NCBI GenBank assembly: GCA_947450675.1
Contig: CANFWI010000013.1
Location: 1 to 59,780, forward strand
Length of the DNA stretch: 59,780 nucleotides
Source: Comamonadaceae bacterium
GTDB lineage: Bacteria > Pseudomonadota > Gammaproteobacteria > Burkholderiales > Burkholderiaceae_C
Direction: 5' to 3'
The position numbers and the translations under genes were made by a program. This document shows, one piece after another, positions 1 through 8,342 of the stretch. The notes beneath the pieces are model-generated. The model had not been told where the DNA came from, ran no database searches, and saw only the letters and a program-made list of their open reading frames with translations. Every line of letters begins with the position of its first letter. Position 1 is the stretch's first letter.

Positions 1-41
1 AAATCGTCAGCACGCATCTTGTTTGTCAGCCACAGCCCGGC

Positions 42-70
42 TTGAGTTAATCTCAAATGAGATACATAAT
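42..70 (+). promoter_or_regulatory. Promoter and overlapping operator of the toxin-antitoxin pair
   Basis: A sigma70-like pair is visible: TTGAGT at 42-47, a 17-base spacer, and CATAAT at 65-70. Two nested inverted repeats fill the spacer: TTGAG/CTCAA (42-46 and 52-56) and ATCTCA-AA-TGAGAT (50-63). Antitoxins of the RelB/DinJ ribbon-helix-helix family bind such dyads to repress their own operon, so this is inferred to be the autoregulatory site. The start codon at 96 lies about 25 bases downstream of the -10 box. Confidence 0.6.
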
Positions 71-95
71 GATGACTCACATGAAAGGTCTGGCC

Positions 96-377
96 ATGTC
101 AGCACACACATCAATGCTCCACATCCGTGTTGACGATGTAACCAAAGAGCAAGCAACTGAAGCACTGACCACCATGGGTCTGTCGATGTCAGACGCTGTT
201 CGACTATTTTTGCGACGCGTTGTGATTGACCAAGCATTTCCACTTGAGCTCAAAGTTCCAAACGCTGAGACTCGCGCTGCGATGGAAGAGTCACGCAATA
301 TGATGGCGACCAAGCTCAGCCGTTTTGCCTCTGCTCATGAACTGTTTGCAGACCTTGAAAAAAACAACATCCAGTAA
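96..377 (+). CDS. RelB/DinJ-family antitoxin
   Basis: This is a 93-residue protein. The N-terminal half (about residues 7-50) matches the RelB/DinJ ribbon-helix-helix pattern: a short beta strand (HIRVDD), then a helix-turn-helix with GLSMSDAVRLFLRR. The C-terminal tail should wrap the toxin. The start at 96 is chosen over an in-frame ATG at 57 because AAAGG sits about 9 bases upstream and the homologous region begins just after it; the ATG at 57 lies inside the operator. The 3' end overlaps the toxin gene, the usual translational coupling in type II systems. It should neutralise the downstream mRNA interferase and repress the shared promoter. Identification is by motif reading; the exact subfamily is less sure. 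Confidence 0.8.
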   Translation: MSAHTSMLHIRVDDVTKEQATEALTTMGLSMSDAVRLFLRRVVIDQAFPLELKVPNAETRAAMEESRNMMATKLSRFASAHELFADLEKNNIQ

Positions 378-669
378 ACGCGCAGTCTTGCCTCGCACTG
401 CGGACTACGCCAAAGCATTTTTAAAAGACTGGTTGCGTCTGTCACATTCCGGACGCTACGATTTGGGACGCCTCAAAGAGGTGATGCTGCTCTTGATTGC
501 AAACGATGCGCCTCTCGGCCAAGAATGGCTAGACCATCCACTGAAGGGCGAGTGGGCCGATCATAGGGAATGCCACATCGGCGGTGATTTCCTGCTGATC
601 TACCAAACGGAGGCGAACGCAATCAACTTTGTCCGGTCTGGCACGCATTCAGACCTGTTCGGCTCTTGA
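325..669 (+). CDS. YafQ/RelE-family mRNA interferase toxin
   Basis: This is a 114-residue protein if it starts at TTG 325, or 110 residues from ATG 337; both starts lie inside the antitoxin gene. It fits the YafQ branch of the RelE fold: a helix with LKEVMLLLIAN, then DHPLKGEW, RECHIGGDFLLIY and a terminal GTHSDLF. Histidines matching the family's catalytic set are present in DHPL, RECH and GTHS. The tryptophan after the catalytic aspartate in YafQ is Phe here (GDF). Such toxins cut mRNA in the ribosome. The N-terminus is longer than usual for YafQ, so a later non-ATG start is possible. Confidence 0.78.
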   Translation: MPLLMNCLQTLKKTTSSKRAVLPRTADYAKAFLKDWLRLSHSGRYDLGRLKEVMLLLIANDAPLGQEWLDHPLKGEWADHRECHIGGDFLLIYQTEANAINFVRSGTHSDLFGS

Positions 670-1022
670 TCCACCAAGACAATTTACCAATCCTGTAATT
701 AAAAAGAATTTTTGCATATTAAAAATATTGCAAATAAACGTATTTTTATGATTTCTTATGTTTCATCATATGAGATGTCAATTCTGTTGCTTATTGAAGG
801 TCGCGCGTGGGATTGATAGCCCGTCGATGCTCCTTCGGGTCATCAGGTAGCCTTTTGAGTCAGCCGAGTCCTGTGGGTCCTGGTTGGCAAGCGTCTCTCA
901 GCTAGGTTTTGAGAGCTCAAGCTGTACTCATTGCCGCCCGTTAGGGTGACAGCAGGCTTCGCTTCGCCAGCCAGTTGTATACATTCCGTTTGAATTTTTA
1001 ATCGTTACAGTTGTGATGTATA
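670..1022. other. Intergenic gap without a recognisable gene; AT-rich block then GC-normal block
   Basis: The first 110 bases are strongly AT-rich. From about 798 the composition returns to the genome norm and holds short hairpin-forming stretches: CTCTCA/TGAGAG around 895-915, and GGC/GCC arms around 955-972. No ORF of convincing coding character, tRNA or known riboswitch core was seen. It may be a long untranslated leader for the kinase gene, a small RNA, or decayed DNA next to the toxin-antitoxin pair. Confidence 0.4.
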
Positions 1023-1040
1023 AAATGATTTAAATCATTT
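1023..1040. promoter_or_regulatory. 18-bp perfect palindrome, candidate operator
   Basis: AAATGATTTAAATCATTT is a perfect 18-base palindrome ending just upstream of the kinase start. TATAAAAT-like sequence directly before it (1019-1026) could be a -10 region, so a bound dimer would block transcription or initiation. The nearby OmpR-family regulator is a candidate ligand, but this is inference. Confidence 0.45.
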
Positions 1041-1087
1041 ATATTGTGACTAATGAGCGCAACATCATTAAAAACTGGAAAGTGCAA

Positions 1088-2599
1088 ATGGGCTCCATAG
1101 TCCTGCCTAGACCAAAGGCAGTTTGGTTCACGTACGGACAGCCGCTATTGCTACTGACCGCGGTGGTTGCAATCTATGTTTTATTTTTGAAGCCGAATGG
1201 CCTGGATGCGCCGTTTTCGTTAATGACGGTGCCTGTCGCGATCACCGCTTTCTATCACGGCTTTCGGCCTGCGGTGCTGGTCTCGGCACTCGGCGGGTTT
1301 GTAATCTATTATTTTCTTGGCCTCAATTGGGGGCATATTGACACACTCCAGCAACTGCGGCTCGGCACGTATTTCATTGCGGCGATGTTGATCTGCTGGC
1401 TTGGAAACCAGCGACTGAGTTCACAGCAAAAGCAAGCGCAATTGACCGCCGCAACGGAAAGACGCAAAGATGACTTTTTGGCCATGCTCGGCCATGAACT
1501 GCGTAATCCCTTGGCTGGAATCAGCGCTGCTGCCCGACTGCTGGCCCATCCCGGGCTGGATACGCGGGATATGAAGCAGAACGCCAACATCATCCACCGC
1601 CAAGCCGCGCACATGACGCATCTGCTGCGTGACTTGCTGAACGTCTCGCGGGTGACCCGAGGACAGGTCGAGATCGAGAAAGCCCCGGTTGAATTGGTCG
1701 AGGTGATGCAAACCGCCGTCGAACAAGTGCGTTCTATGGTCAAACACCGCGAGCACCGGCTGGTCTTGAACTTGCCCGTTGGGCCAGTGTGGATGCTGGG
1801 CGACAAAACCCGCTTGGTACAGGTGGTCACCAATTTACTGATCAATGTCGTGCGCTACACACCGCACAAAGGCGAGTTGACATTGACCTTGTCGGCGATG
1901 CAAGACCAAGCCCGAGTGAGCGTGCAGGACAACGGGATCGGCATCACGCCAGAGATGAGCGGTGAAGTGTTTGAACAATTCGTTCAAGTCAAACGCAGTA
2001 CCGACGGCGAGAAGGGCGGTCTGGGCTTGGGGCTGTCCTTGGTCAAGAGCATGGTCGAAGCGCACGGCGGTCAAGTCAGTTTGCACAGCGCGGGCTTGAA
2101 CCACGGCAGCACGTTCAGCGTGACCTTGCCTCTGAGGGCGACGGCGTCGGCAAGTATGACGACGCCTCAGCCAGAGCCAGAGCCAGAGCCGGAGCCGGTC
2201 ACCGAGGCCAAATCATTGGACATCTTGTTGGTCTATGACAACCCAGATGGAGCGCAACCGCTGGCGATGCTTCTGCGATTTGAAGGCTACCGGGTAGATG
2301 TTGCACACAGTGGGCAGGGGGCCTTGCGACAGGCCGAGCAGAGGCGGTTTGATGTGGCCATTTTGGACATCGGCTTGCCCGATATGGACGGCTACACATT
2401 GGCCCGCAGGTTTAGAGCGATACCGCAGCAGGCCGAAGCAAGGTTAGTCGCGGTGACCGGTTATGGCACAGCACAGGACGACGCAAGAGCGTTCTACGCG
2501 GGTTTCGATCAGCACATTGTCAAGCCGATTGACTGCGACTTGCTGTTAGATGAGTTGCAGCAGGTGGCGCAACGGGTCTCTCCCGCTTTAACCACGTGA
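1088..2599 (+). CDS. Membrane-bound hybrid histidine kinase (DUF4118-HisKA-HATPase-REC)
   Basis: Residues 15-110 form a DUF4118-like multi-helix membrane domain. HisKA follows with LGHELRNPL (His136 by this start), then a HATPase with DNGIGI and GLGLGLSL. After a Pro-Glu repeat linker a receiver domain ends the protein, with phospho-acceptor Asp427 in ILDIGLPDMDG. The receiver's N-terminal acidic pair reads VYDN instead of VDDN, so Mg2+ binding may be weakened. The ATG at 1088 is preferred because GGAAAG lies about 5 bases upstream; a GTG at 1046 in the same frame lacks a ribosome site. An OmpR-type regulator follows after 34 bases, and together they head the polysaccharide locus. Confidence 0.85.
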   Translation: MGSIVLPRPKAVWFTYGQPLLLLTAVVAIYVLFLKPNGLDAPFSLMTVPVAITAFYHGFRPAVLVSALGGFVIYYFLGLNWGHIDTLQQLRLGTYFIAAMLICWLGNQRLSSQQKQAQLTAATERRKDDFLAMLGHELRNPLAGISAAARLLAHPGLDTRDMKQNANIIHRQAAHMTHLLRDLLNVSRVTRGQVEIEKAPVELVEVMQTAVEQVRSMVKHREHRLVLNLPVGPVWMLGDKTRLVQVVTNLLINVVRYTPHKGELTLTLSAMQDQARVSVQDNGIGITPEMSGEVFEQFVQVKRSTDGEKGGLGLGLSLVKSMVEAHGGQVSLHSAGLNHGSTFSVTLPLRATASASMTTPQPEPEPEPEPVTEAKSLDILLVYDNPDGAQPLAMLLRFEGYRVDVAHSGQGALRQAEQRRFDVAILDIGLPDMDGYTLARRFRAIPQQAEARLVAVTGYGTAQDDARAFYAGFDQHIVKPIDCDLLLDELQQVAQRVSPALTT

Positions 2600-2633
2600 A
2601 TGCTGACCAGCACACGCTAAAGAACGCCGTAGT

Positions 2634-3317
2634 ATGCACATAGGAATACTTGAAGACGATCCCGAGCAGCTTGCTTTACTCGAATTGTGGGTGGGCAGTG
2701 GTCAACACAGCAGCCATGGATTCGGAACCGCCGCGGAGTTTACTGAAGGCGCCAAAAAAGAACTCTTCGATTTGATCCTGATCGACTGGATGCTGCCAGA
2801 CGGCACAGGGGCTGACGTGCTGCAATGGGTTCGGCAAAACTTGGGCTGGGACATTCCAGTCGTTGTCGTAACTTCAAGAGATGACGAGGCCACCGTGGTT
2901 ACCGCTCTGTCCATGGGCGCTGATGACTTTGTTGTGAAGCCGCCTAAGCCCATGGAGTTGTTGGCACGTTTTGAAAACGTGGCTAGGCGGGTCAAGCCAG
3001 GTGGCTTGCCGGTCATTCGTCTGGGCTGTTTTGAAGTCGACGTTCACCGGCACCGGCTTGCCATCGACGGCACGGCCATCATGCTGACCCAAAAAGAATT
3101 CGACTTGTCTGTGTACCTGTTCCAGAGCCCAGGCAAACTTTTGTCGAGAGACCATTTGTTGAACAAAATATGGGGCATCAACACCGATGTTGACACCCGC
3201 ACCGTGGACACCCACATCAGCCGATTGCGAAAAAAATTGCACCTTGATGGCAGCAAGGGCTGGAAGCTCACCCCCATCTATGGCTACGGCTACAGGTTTG
3301 ACCGTGTCGATGTATGA
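2634..3317 (+). CDS. OmpR-family response regulator
   Basis: This 227-residue protein has a receiver domain (acidic pair EDD at 7-9, Asp51 in LIDWMLPDG, Lys in VVKPP) and a C-terminal winged-helix DNA-binding domain (about 130-225) with the family signature RTVDTHISRLRKKL and a final YGYGYRF. It presumably receives phosphate from the hybrid kinase just upstream and regulates transcription, plausibly of the polysaccharide genes. Its stop overlaps the next start by four bases (ATGA), so it is co-translated with a glycosyltransferase. That coupling ties the two-component pair to this locus rather than to an unrelated pathway. Confidence 0.9.
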   Translation: MHIGILEDDPEQLALLELWVGSGQHSSHGFGTAAEFTEGAKKELFDLILIDWMLPDGTGADVLQWVRQNLGWDIPVVVVTSRDDEATVVTALSMGADDFVVKPPKPMELLARFENVARRVKPGGLPVIRLGCFEVDVHRHRLAIDGTAIMLTQKEFDLSVYLFQSPGKLLSRDHLLNKIWGINTDVDTRTVDTHISRLRKKLHLDGSKGWKLTPIYGYGYRFDRVDV

Positions 3318-4357
3318 AAATCACGGTACTTTATGCCGGCCTTGCAACACCCCATGCCGGTTGGGTTGCGATTGATGAGTTGGCCGTGTTGCTGGCCCAG
3401 TATTTCGACGCAGAGGTACTGTCGCCAAAGCCAACACAAGGGCCGTGGCTGAATCGTGTTCTACACCCACACCAAGCCCACTTTGAGCCAGTACAGACCA
3501 TCGGTGGCGACGTATTAATTGTGGTGGCGCGCGGTCCAGGGGACTTGGGCATGGTCAAGGCCATTCCTGATTGCCGCAAAAAATTCAGCAAGATTTATGG
3601 CTTCGTGACTGACTCTTATTTTCAAAACGGTTTTGTAAATGAAACCGCTCTTTTTGATGCCATCACCGTGACGGCTAACGAGGACATCGACTTCCCGATG
3701 TCGCGTTATGGGATTTCAGTGCATCAGGTCTACCAAGGCGCCGATTGCCTGACTTGGGTGCCGCGTCAGCACAAGCATCGTGAGATTGATGTCATGGGAT
3801 TTGGCCGTACGCCGCTAAGCTACCAAGCCTCTTTTTCAGAGCGCTTTCACGTTGCGAGTTCGCCTTATCTGTACCTTCATTCGCCGTTGGGAAATCTCGC
3901 CGGGCCGACTGTTCCTTTGGAGCGCGGCATGTTGTTTAAGTTGCTGCAGCGAAGCCGAATCTCGCTGGCTTTCCACTTGTACGTAGAGCCGCAGGGCGGA
4001 CGCCCGCGCTCCATGATGGTGACGAGTCGTTGGCTTGAATCGCTCTTGTCGGGTTGTATTGTGGCGGGGCGGCGACCGGAGTCGCGCATGGCTGATGAAA
4101 TGCTGTTTTGGCCGGGTGCGACGCTTGAGCTATCAGAAGACCCGCATGCCGCCGCCGACGAATTGGACGCAATGTTGTCACGCAATGAAGAGATGGCGGC
4201 GCAGCGGCGCTCCAACATTTTCCACAGCCTAGGTCATCACGATTGGCGTTATAGGATCGTTGATCTATGCCGCAAGTTCAGTTTGCCAGTACCGCAGACC
4301 CTGACTGACGACCTTGTACGGCTACAAGATCTGTCCGACCTTTACAAGCCGCTGTGA
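3314..4357 (+). CDS. Putative glycosyltransferase (Glyco_trans_1_2-like)
   Basis: This 347-residue protein is not closely recognisable over its first half, which begins with an MKITVLYAG strand as in GT-B enzymes. The second half resembles the C-terminal domain of CgeB/Glyco_trans_1_2 proteins: MVTSRWLESLLSGCIVAGRRP followed by an acidic region and a conserved helix. No transmembrane segment or signal peptide is evident. It starts inside the stop of the response regulator (ATGA overlap) and precedes the export lipoprotein. Its likely role is sugar transfer during repeat-unit assembly; donor and acceptor cannot be told. A non-catalytic regulatory role is possible given its coupling to the two-component system. 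Confidence 0.6.
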   Translation: MKITVLYAGLATPHAGWVAIDELAVLLAQYFDAEVLSPKPTQGPWLNRVLHPHQAHFEPVQTIGGDVLIVVARGPGDLGMVKAIPDCRKKFSKIYGFVTDSYFQNGFVNETALFDAITVTANEDIDFPMSRYGISVHQVYQGADCLTWVPRQHKHREIDVMGFGRTPLSYQASFSERFHVASSPYLYLHSPLGNLAGPTVPLERGMLFKLLQRSRISLAFHLYVEPQGGRPRSMMVTSRWLESLLSGCIVAGRRPESRMADEMLFWPGATLELSEDPHAAADELDAMLSRNEEMAAQRRSNIFHSLGHHDWRYRIVDLCRKFSLPVPQTLTDDLVRLQDLSDLYKPL

Positions 4358-4408
4358 GTTCACACTTCTGCCACGCAATTTGTAGGTAGGCCCGTAGTAT
4401 CGATCTTC

Positions 4409-5446
4409 ATGACAGCTCGACACAACATTCTCAAAGCCGCACGGCTGGTGTGGCTGGGTATCTCTCTCATGGCGGTCGGTTGCGCGGGGCCTTCAGGAGG
4501 CTTACCTTCGGGGACCAACAGCGCCATAGAGAATCCCAATTTCAAGCCGATAGCCAAGCCTAGCGCAGCCAAATTGCTCTCCAAGGAAGATCTGGCGCTA
4601 TTGGAGGAGTCGATTGATCCGGTTTACCTGATAGGGAGTGGCGACATCGTCAAACTGTCCGTATACGGCCGAGCCGAGGTCAGCGGCACGCATGTGGTTG
4701 GACCTGATGGAAAGATCACCGTCCCCCTGATTGGCGATGTCTTGCTAAATGACTTGACGCGTGAAGCGGCTCTGCGAACCATCGACATGCAGTTGAAGGC
4801 GTTCTTCACGCAACCCAACGTGACATTGGCGGTAGACCAATACACCTCCAACCAAGTAACAGTGCTTGGGCGCGTGGAGCGGGCAGGTGTGCAGAAGTTT
4901 GCCAACCCGCCCACCTTGGCTGAAGTGTTAGCCAGCGCCGGGGCCATGCCCTTGTTAGACAAGCAGGCGTCTTTGACACGCTGCGCCATCATGCGCGGGC
5001 GCGACAAGTTGATTTGGGTTGACCTCAAGGGCTTGTTGAATGGCGACCCGAGCTACAACATGCGCATGAAAAAGGGCGACATCGTTTTCATTCCAGACTC
5101 GTCCGACACTTCGGTCTATGTGCTGGGTTCGGTGCCCAAGCCGGGTGCTTACCGCTTGACACCTCGGATGACGCTGCTGGACGTTTTAGCGCAAGCTGGC
5201 GGCCCGAATGATGACGCCGCGCCAGAGCACATCGGGATCTATCGGGCCGGTGCGCAACAGGTTGAAGTTATCGCCTTCAAAGACCTTGTCGATGTATCGC
5301 GCAAAGTCAACTACGCGTTGGAAGACGGCGATGTGATTTTCATTCCTAAAAGCAATTTGGGGGAAACCGGCTACGTCATGCGCCAACTGTCGCCCTTTCT
5401 TTCCGTGCTGACCTTTGGCGTTGCAGTCCAGACGCTGCTGAAGTAG
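4409..5446 (+). CDS. Polysaccharide export outer-membrane lipoprotein (Wza-type)
   Basis: This 345-residue protein has a lipoprotein signal (hydrophobic 12-22, then MAVGC with Cys25), a Poly_export/BON-like domain around 70-150 (IGSGDIVKLSVYG, VGPDGKITVPLIG) and two SLBB domains (about 150-235 and 235-320; the latter contains VYVLGSVPKPGAYRL). A final amphipathic helix (about 325-345) fits the transmembrane barrel helix of Wza. It forms the outer-membrane exit channel for the polymer and should work with the Wzc-like protein encoded further on. It follows the preceding glycosyltransferase by about 50 bases on the same strand. Confidence 0.9.
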   Translation: MTARHNILKAARLVWLGISLMAVGCAGPSGGLPSGTNSAIENPNFKPIAKPSAAKLLSKEDLALLEESIDPVYLIGSGDIVKLSVYGRAEVSGTHVVGPDGKITVPLIGDVLLNDLTREAALRTIDMQLKAFFTQPNVTLAVDQYTSNQVTVLGRVERAGVQKFANPPTLAEVLASAGAMPLLDKQASLTRCAIMRGRDKLIWVDLKGLLNGDPSYNMRMKKGDIVFIPDSSDTSVYVLGSVPKPGAYRLTPRMTLLDVLAQAGGPNDDAAPEHIGIYRAGAQQVEVIAFKDLVDVSRKVNYALEDGDVIFIPKSNLGETGYVMRQLSPFLSVLTFGVAVQTLLK

Positions 5447-5477
5447 TCAACTCACAAATACACAGAGAGTTCCCGTC

Positions 5478-7091
5478 GTGAATTCAAGCAACTCACCCAA
5501 GGTCGGTGTCTCCGTGGTGGTCATCGGGCGCAACGAAGGCGAACGCTTGGAGCGTTGCTTGCGCTCGATTGGTCTAGCCAACTGGGGCCGTTGTCGCCAT
5601 GAGTTGATTTATGTCGACTCGCGCTCTACCGATTCCAGCGTCACCCTTGCTCAAAAACTCGGTGCCAGCGTGCTGATACTTGACGATGTGAGCCCATGCG
5701 CCGCCAAGGCACGCAACTTGGGTTGGAAAGCCGCGCTCGGTCAATATGTCTTGTTTCTGGATGGCGATACAGAGCTGCACGCTGACTTTGTGCTGCATGC
5801 TTTGCGCACACTGTCCGAGCCCAATTTGTGCGCAGCCTGGGGACATCGGCGCGAGTCCAGACCGCAGCAATCGCTCTATACCAAACTGCTCGACTTGGAC
5901 TGGATATACCCCACGGGCAGGACCCTGTACTTTGGTGGTGACGTGCTTGTGCGCCGGACCGCGTTGGCGCAGGTGGATGGCTTTGATCCAACGCTGAACG
6001 CGGGCGAGGAACCTGAGTTGTGTGCTCGCCTGCGCGCTGCTGGATGGGAAATCGAGCACATAGATGTCCCCATGACCCAGCACGACTTGGCGATCAACTC
6101 TTTCAGGGCATACTGGTTGCGCGCTTACCGATCTGGCATGGCTTATGCCGAGGTCGCTCAGCGCATGCGTGTTCGTGGCGATGTACTTTGGCAGCATGAG
6201 TCGCGGCGAGACTTTCACCACGGTGTGCTTTTCACCGCCTCACCTGTGGTGTTGTTGGCATCGGCGTGGTTAGACCCTGCTTTAGCCATGACACTGGTAG
6301 CTTTGGCCTTGCTCAACCTGATTCGCACAGCCCAGCGCTGTGCTTGGAAGGCACCCGGCCAGCACTTGCTATGCGCGCAGTACGCAGTGCATGCCCATTT
6401 TCAAAAAATACCGGCTCTGTTTGGCCAAATAAAATGGCGCCAGGCAGCTCGGCAGGATTTTGAAATACCGTTGGTTGACTACAAGCAAGACACCGCCAGT
6501 GAGATCAGCATCAAGGCGGTGTTGGTCAGGGCACTTTTGCCTCTTGCTTGGTGCCAGCGGGTGCTTGTGCAGCGCTGGCTGCGGGCCTGGAGTCTGGCGC
6601 GGTTGCAGGAGGGAATTGGGCGGCAGGTGGATCCGTCCAACGTCATCTTGGGCAGCATTGAACTGCACGGTACGCGCAACATTCATTTCGGCCGCAGTGC
6701 TCTGATTTACCCCGGCGTCTATCTTGAAACCCAAGGCAAGGGTTCGATTACGCTGGGCGATGGTGTCGTGCTGTCGCGTGGCGTGCATATCGTGGCGTTC
6801 GAGCGGGTGGTGCTGGGCCAAGGGTGCATGGTCGGGGAGTACGCCAGCATCCGCGATGCCAATCACAAACTGGACGCTAAATCCACTCGCCATAGCGGGC
6901 ACATCAGCCAACCTGTTGACATTGGTCCGAACGTCTGGATCGGTCGTGGCGCCAGTGTGTTGATGGGGGCAAGCATTGGGGCTGACAGTGTGGTCGCCGC
7001 CAATGCAGTACTGACCAAGCCGATTGGTGCGCAGCAAATTGTGGGTGGTGTTCCTGCCAAATCGTTACACCAAAGCCCCTCACTAACTTAG
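5478..7091 (+). CDS. GT2 glycosyltransferase fused to a left-handed beta-helix acyltransferase
   Basis: The first ~240 residues form a GT-A family 2 glycosyltransferase (VSVVVIGRNEGERL at the start, LDGDTE as the DxD-type metal site near residue 94, and NAGEEPELCARL later). A hydrophobic stretch at about 250-285 follows. The last ~150 residues are hexapeptide repeats of the LbH acyltransferase class (IHFGRSALIYPGVYL, WIGRGASVLMGASIGA, ending GGVPAKS) as in WcaF/NeuD-type acetyltransferases. The protein (537 residues) therefore probably adds a sugar and an acetyl group to the same repeat unit. It starts at GTG, with GAGAG upstream as the ribosome site. Confidence 0.82.
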   Translation: MNSSNSPKVGVSVVVIGRNEGERLERCLRSIGLANWGRCRHELIYVDSRSTDSSVTLAQKLGASVLILDDVSPCAAKARNLGWKAALGQYVLFLDGDTELHADFVLHALRTLSEPNLCAAWGHRRESRPQQSLYTKLLDLDWIYPTGRTLYFGGDVLVRRTALAQVDGFDPTLNAGEEPELCARLRAAGWEIEHIDVPMTQHDLAINSFRAYWLRAYRSGMAYAEVAQRMRVRGDVLWQHESRRDFHHGVLFTASPVVLLASAWLDPALAMTLVALALLNLIRTAQRCAWKAPGQHLLCAQYAVHAHFQKIPALFGQIKWRQAARQDFEIPLVDYKQDTASEISIKAVLVRALLPLAWCQRVLVQRWLRAWSLARLQEGIGRQVDPSNVILGSIELHGTRNIHFGRSALIYPGVYLETQGKGSITLGDGVVLSRGVHIVAFERVVLGQGCMVGEYASIRDANHKLDAKSTRHSGHISQPVDIGPNVWIGRGASVLMGASIGADSVVAANAVLTKPIGAQQIVGGVPAKSLHQSPSLT

Positions 7092-7112
7092 CCATCTAGA
7101 AGTTGAATCAGC

Positions 7113-8342
7113 ATGAGCACATCTTGCCCTCCCATAGCCTATCTGGTGAGCTGTTACCCGGCTATTTCACACACCTTCATCTTGCGTGAAATACATCGCT
7201 TGCGGGCCTTGGGGCACACCATCTTTACTGCGTCCATCAATCAGCCTGATCGCCCTGCAGACGCCATGGAAGGCTATGAGCGACAGGAAGCCCAAGACAC
7301 ATTTTTTGTTAAGGCGCAGGGCTGGCTTGGCGCGTTGGGCGCCATGCTGTACTGGCTGGGCAGGACGCCCATCAAACTTGCCAGTACTCTACGCTTGGGT
7401 CTGCGTCTGGGCAAAGGTGGCCGCTGGTTGTATGGCTTGGCCTACACCGTCGAAGCTGCTTTGGTGGCCCGCTGGATGCAGCAGCGTGGCCTGACACGCT
7501 TGCATATTCACTTTGGCAACGCTGGCGCCACCGTCGGTGTGCTGGTCAAGCACCTGACCCACTGCCATCTGTCGTACACCATCCATGGCCCCGATGAGTT
7601 TGATGATGTGCCCGGCCAGCATCTGCCGCTGAAGATGCGTCACGCCAATGATGTGGTGTGTATCAGCCAATATGCAAAAGGGCAGTTGATGCGTATCAGC
7701 CAACCCGAGCACTGGGCCAAGTTGCAGGTTTGCCGATTGGGGGTAGACCCGTTGCAATTTAGCTACGCGCAGCGCGATGCAGGAGCTTGCGCCGTCAAGC
7801 TGCTTTGCGTTGGCCGGTTGTCATCGGCCAAAGCGCAAATTTTGCTGGTGTACGCCTGCGCTCGCTTACGGGATGAGGGGTTGGATTTCTCATTGACGCT
7901 GGTGGGCGAGGGCCCCGACCGCGCACGCATTCAACAGGCCATAGTGCAACACGAACTGGGGGATTGCATTCACCTGACCGGCGCCCTGAACCAGGCGGCG
8001 GTGCGCGTGCATTTTGAACATGCCGACATCTTTGTCTTGCCCAGCTTGGCAGAAGGTATTCCAGTGGTGTTGATGGAGGCTATGTCCAGCGGCGTGCCCT
8101 GCATTTCCACACCCGTCAATGGCATTCCAGAGTTGATTCAACACGAGCGAACTGGCTTGTTGGCCACCCCTGGCGATGTAGACAGTCTGGCCGATCAGTT
8201 GCGCCGGTTGATACAGCAGCCGGCCCTGCGGCAATCATTGGCCCAAGCGGCCCATGCCAAGGTGCTGGCCGACTTTGACTTCAATCGCAATGTGTCGCAG
8301 CTCAGTCGTAGTTTTGCTGGTTTTACCTGCGCAGCGATATGA
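7113..8342 (+). CDS. Family 4 glycosyltransferase (WcaL/AmsK-like)
   Basis: This 409-residue GT-B glycosyltransferase has an N-terminal acceptor domain with YPAISHTFILREI, typical of colanic-acid-type GT4 enzymes. Its C-terminal Glycos_transf_1 domain (about 225-390) has the EX7E motif in AEGIPVVLMEA and the donor-binding TPVNGIPELI. It adds a sugar from a nucleotide donor to the lipid-linked repeat unit at the cytoplasmic face. The stop overlaps the flippase start by four bases (ATGA), consistent with one operon. The sugar cannot be told from sequence. Confidence 0.85.
   Translation: MSTSCPPIAYLVSCYPAISHTFILREIHRLRALGHTIFTASINQPDRPADAMEGYERQEAQDTFFVKAQGWLGALGAMLYWLGRTPIKLASTLRLGLRLGKGGRWLYGLAYTVEAALVARWMQQRGLTRLHIHFGNAGATVGVLVKHLTHCHLSYTIHGPDEFDDVPGQHLPLKMRHANDVVCISQYAKGQLMRISQPEHWAKLQVCRLGVDPLQFSYAQRDAGACAVKLLCVGRLSSAKAQILLVYACARLRDEGLDFSLTLVGEGPDRARIQQAIVQHELGDCIHLTGALNQAAVRVHFEHADIFVLPSLAEGIPVVLMEAMSSGVPCISTPVNGIPELIQHERTGLLATPGDVDSLADQLRRLIQQPALRQSLAQAAHAKVLADFDFNRNVSQLSRSFAGFTCAAI

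Noticed and set aside
800..1000. Integron attC site or tRNA after the toxin-antitoxin pair
   Set aside because: A GTTAGGG is present, but no matching RYYYAAC partner or attC symmetry is seen, and no cloverleaf can be drawn.
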